This document shows positions 61,007 to 64,000 of a stretch of 64,000 bases of DNA, piece by piece. The translations under genes and the position numbers were made by a program. Within the stretch, counting starts at the first letter, position 1. Each line of letters begins with the position of its first letter. Origin of the DNA: Isoetes taiwanensis (taxonomy: Eukaryota > Streptophyta > Lycopodiopsida > Isoetales > Isoetaceae); contig JAJEKV010000051.1 of NCBI GenBank assembly GCA_021234155.1, positions 5,646,698-5,710,697 of the forward strand. Reading direction: 5' to 3'. Below the pieces are notes generated by a model that worked only from the letters and a program-made list of their open reading frames with translations, did no database searches and was not told the DNA's origin.

Positions 61007-61159
61007 AGCGAGGAACTTCGTCTGCGGTGTAGATTAAAAAGAATAAAGTGAATATGCCTATCAACCAATTGCACCCACACTTGGCAATACGAGGAACTTC
61101 ACGTCACGGTGTAGATTAAAGGAATAAAGGCGAATATGCCTATCCAACCAATTGCACCC
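61007..61159. repeat. tandem duplication, period about 82
   Basis: CGAGGAACTTC, GGTGTAGATTAAA and GAATATGCCTATC...CAACCAATTGCACCC occur twice, with differences again mainly at CG/CTG words. Confidence 0.85.
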
Positions 61160-61500
61160 CTGCCTTGTTCTTTGTTGCTATCCAGCCCATTGTCATTTCC
61201 TGAACATGCTTTTGGACCAAAGGCTGCTGTAACTTTATGAAATTGAAAGAGCTTCTTCTTACTACCATCATTCAACTTCTCCAGAGCTATCCTCTTCCTT
61301 GTTGCCATATTCAGATCCCCTTTTCTACGAGGCATGCTTGGCAGACTTAGTAGCTGAGGCGACCTGCTTGCACAATATCCGGCTCTCTTTTTTTTGTGCT
61401 TGTTTTTAGCAGGGGGTATCATTATAAATAGCAATGCATTCCAAGACATACTGTCAGTTCTTAAACTGGGACATATTTCCATCAGCAGATTGAGCTTGCA
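61160..61500 (-). other. open minus-strand segment, family unknown
   Basis: A 127-codon frame (61099-61482) contains a basic stretch, RRKGDLNMATRKRIALEKL, and KLFQFHKVTAAFGPKAC. I do not recognise it. It could be an exon of a captured or degraded gene or a chance frame. Confidence 0.25.
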
Positions 61501-61954
61501 GACCTGTCTTACGCCTTAACGAACGCTAATCCAGCTGTGAACTAACCTCAAGATCGGTTAACTCCAACTTCTAGTAGTGCTCAGGTCATCGGCTTCCTCT
61601 GCCGGATAAACGTTCACGTTTCTGTGACCCTATTTTCTGGTTAAAGATAATTTCCGTAATAACGACATTCTGTACATTATTTTTAATATACTACACCTTT
61701 TATGACCATGGTCTTTTTGCCATGGTATTATATGGTATGCAATCCATACCCCTGGTTTTCTGTAGAGCACGTATCCTTAGCCCAAATCCTTTGTATCTGC
61801 TACTTGCAAATATTTTTATCATGTTGCATAGTATTACCTCTTCCATAACTACGTTTAGATTTGCATATGTACAAAGTCACCCACATATTGCATAAATGAT
61901 CCATTAATAAAAAAAAAACATAGATTCAAGATAAAAAATAATCACATTAACTCA

Positions 61955-62032
61955 CTGGGTACATTGGTTAAAGTAGTCTTATTAGGACATTGAGTTATTT
62001 TGATAGGGGTTCGAGTCTCCGTATTTCATATT
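61955..62032 (+). repeat. tRNA-like SINE remnant
   Basis: A good B box, GGGGTTCGAGTCTCC, lies at about 62016, about 55 bases after an A-box-like GGGTACATTGGTTAAAGTAG. No longer body was identified. Confidence 0.4.
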
Positions 62033-62039
62033 CTAAAAT

Positions 62040-64000
62040 CTTAGGCAAAGCCGTATAGAGGTTCGATATTCCCTCGAAACCTTAGGCGAAATCGTATTTC
62101 ATATTTCAAAATCATAGGCGCCTCCAATCATAAATGACTATAAGCGAAACGGGAGGTGCCCAGAGGCCTCAACATACGATCTGTGTCGTAGGATCGACGA
62201 ATCTGACGACTGTGGTAGTCTAGGGTGCACCTCGTTAAGAATATGTAGCAAAATAACAATCACAGAAATCATCTTAGACTTAGATGCATCACCTGAAAAT
62301 CTCTCTATGGAACTTAGCAATGCAATGTTAGCACACAACATGAACAATGATAATAAAAACCCACATTATTAGAGATACCCGAGCATTATCAAGTCATCCA
62401 AATACATCGTAAATGCACATACCATAACCTTGCAATAATTATAAGATAACCACACGACAGTGAGAAACCATGAAATAACCATCCATAGGTATCGCGATTA
62501 CGGCTTCCGGTTCTCTGCATGCCACCGGAGTTGATGTCGAGGCCACAGCTAGCAAGTATCTCTTCCTGGCGAGGTAAGCCTCATGTGTGCACATATTCCT
62601 AGCCTGTGTCCAGTGCTAGGGGACCAGTTCCCAGCTAGGGGGGCACTTCCAAGCGATGTAGCGTGACTAAGCATACTCGCCACAACAAATGGACTCTGGT
62701 CCAATATGCACGCATACATCAACCAGCCAACTTCAGAACATGCCCGCATTATCAGAATTTCGCCATACTTATCATCGCCGGTCAGAATCCAAAGTCATAT
62801 CTCACATGGGTTTCCATGCATATACACCAAGAGACATATAGAACAATGCCAACATTTTGCAATATCATTGAAATTCGTATGTATTATAGCACCACATCGA
62901 TGTCTAATCAATAAAAAACATGGTAACATAATGCAAAACGTGATACATAACCATGGTCTCAAGCATTTAGTATATCTAGGTATATTATACAAGAGCACAT
63001 AAAAAGTCTAGCATTTCCCCCATAGTCACAGCCTCAACATTTCACAATAGCTTAGGATTTTATTTGGCCAAAACAACTTCATGTTGTTGCCATGCTCTAG
63101 AAGCCCCCATAAGCTTCTCTAGGCCATATTTGGCACCTTAACTCCACATATATTTCTCATGAAATTCCAAATTATAGTTTATTTAGCTTTCTAACTTCAA
63201 TATAATTATCAAATGTACTTGGTAGCGCTGGAACAGTTCTGCCGCTTTTGGACCGAAATTTCTGGCGCGGCTTTGTAAGTCAGAAAAACTTCAGCCCTTC
63301 TTGCCATCATTTCGCTTCTCTGGGAGCCATCTCGCCTGCCATTTGTATATTGAGATCCCTTTTCAGGGCATCGCGGGCAAATGGTAGAGGCGACACCGCT
63401 TGCGCACCAATATCAGGCTCGCGCAGCTTTGTTTTGTGGGGGTGTCAATTACTCGTACATTCCAGACGCGTGGAGTTCTTCGGCTGGGGACGCCATTTCC
63501 ATCGGCGGTCAGGGCTGAACTGTCTTGCACTTCACTCCAGCGAACGCCAATCGTGCGGGAATAACTCAAGATGGGTTGCAACCAACCTGATGGTCAACAG
63601 GATCATGAAGCCCTCTGCAGGATAGTTCCGTTGCGTGACCTATTTTGCAGTTCAAAAGGAGATAATTTCAAATCAAATAACGACCTTCCGTAAATTGTTT
63701 CATCTCGCGCTATTATGGTCTTTTTGCATAATTGCTATATTAATACAATCACATACACCCCACTGGGTTTCTGCAGGCATGTCATAAGCTGATCGCTTCA
63801 TGCATGCTGCCGCGAAATATTTTCTATCACATGTTTTAAAAGCCAGTAATTGCCCTCACCATAACTAGTTTGATTTTACATGTCGCTGAGAGTCCACCCA
63901 CATGGCCTGCGCTTAAAATGATCGATAATAAAAGCATACCAGTTCAGATAGAAAATAAATCAAATTCAACATCATTTAGGTTGCATTGAGTTTAAAAATG
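62040..64000. other. no recognisable gene; a GC-richer patch at 63240-63640
   Basis: Most of this is AT-rich without motifs. The 63240-63640 patch is clearly richer in G and C, with open frames on both strands (125 codons plus, 72 codons minus), but neither has a recognised motif. It may be a gene remnant. Confidence 0.35.

Overview
The window looks like plant nuclear DNA. One multi-exon host gene of a plant family (MYND finger plus MSS51-type C-terminal domain) is intact. The remaining recognisable coding sequence is either transposon protein or short exon pieces of plant genes: a SFH-type phosphatidylinositol transfer protein, VPS13, a receptor-like cytoplasmic kinase, an Obg GTPase and an F-box-like gene. 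Introns are about 80-1000 bases with GT/AG borders. The DNA is AT-rich and crowded with repeats. The species cannot be fixed from the sequence.

Layout. 1-2500: a decayed Copia retroelement on the minus strand (zinc knuckle, protease motif, initiator-tRNA primer site). 3370-6999: the intact MYND/MSS51-C gene, minus strand, 11 exons. 7184-10978: a Helitron (E1) whose 3' hairpin and CTAG end lie 184 bases upstream of that gene's start codon; it carries two SFH exons. 11168-16236: a nearly complete but frameshifted Helitron Rep-helicase gene on the minus strand. 14863-28953: a tandem array. A 4.1-kb segment B (Rep N-terminus plus captured gene pieces) occurs three times, and copies 2 and 3 are each preceded by the same inverted 0.9-kb piece of the Rep gene. 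28954-40589: more minus-strand gene pieces (VPS13, kinase, Obg) between sequences that resemble Helitron 5' ends. 40593-44292: a second copy of the SFH-carrying Helitron (E2). 45620-49390: a second, more divergent and broken Rep-helicase gene. 49400-64000: no recognisable gene. It holds tRNA-like repeats, a satellite of about 100-base units rich in perfect heat-shock elements (55270-57190), a SINE-like unit duplicated with that satellite, and several small tandem repeats.

Interpretation. Almost all transposon and captured gene material from 7 to 49 kb lies on the minus strand, which fits repeated Helitron insertion with gene capture beside one host gene. Differences between the long repeats cluster in CG, CAG and CTG words while AT-rich stretches are identical. 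Some frameshifts may therefore be read errors at methylated sites rather than true decay, so the pseudogene calls carry that caveat.
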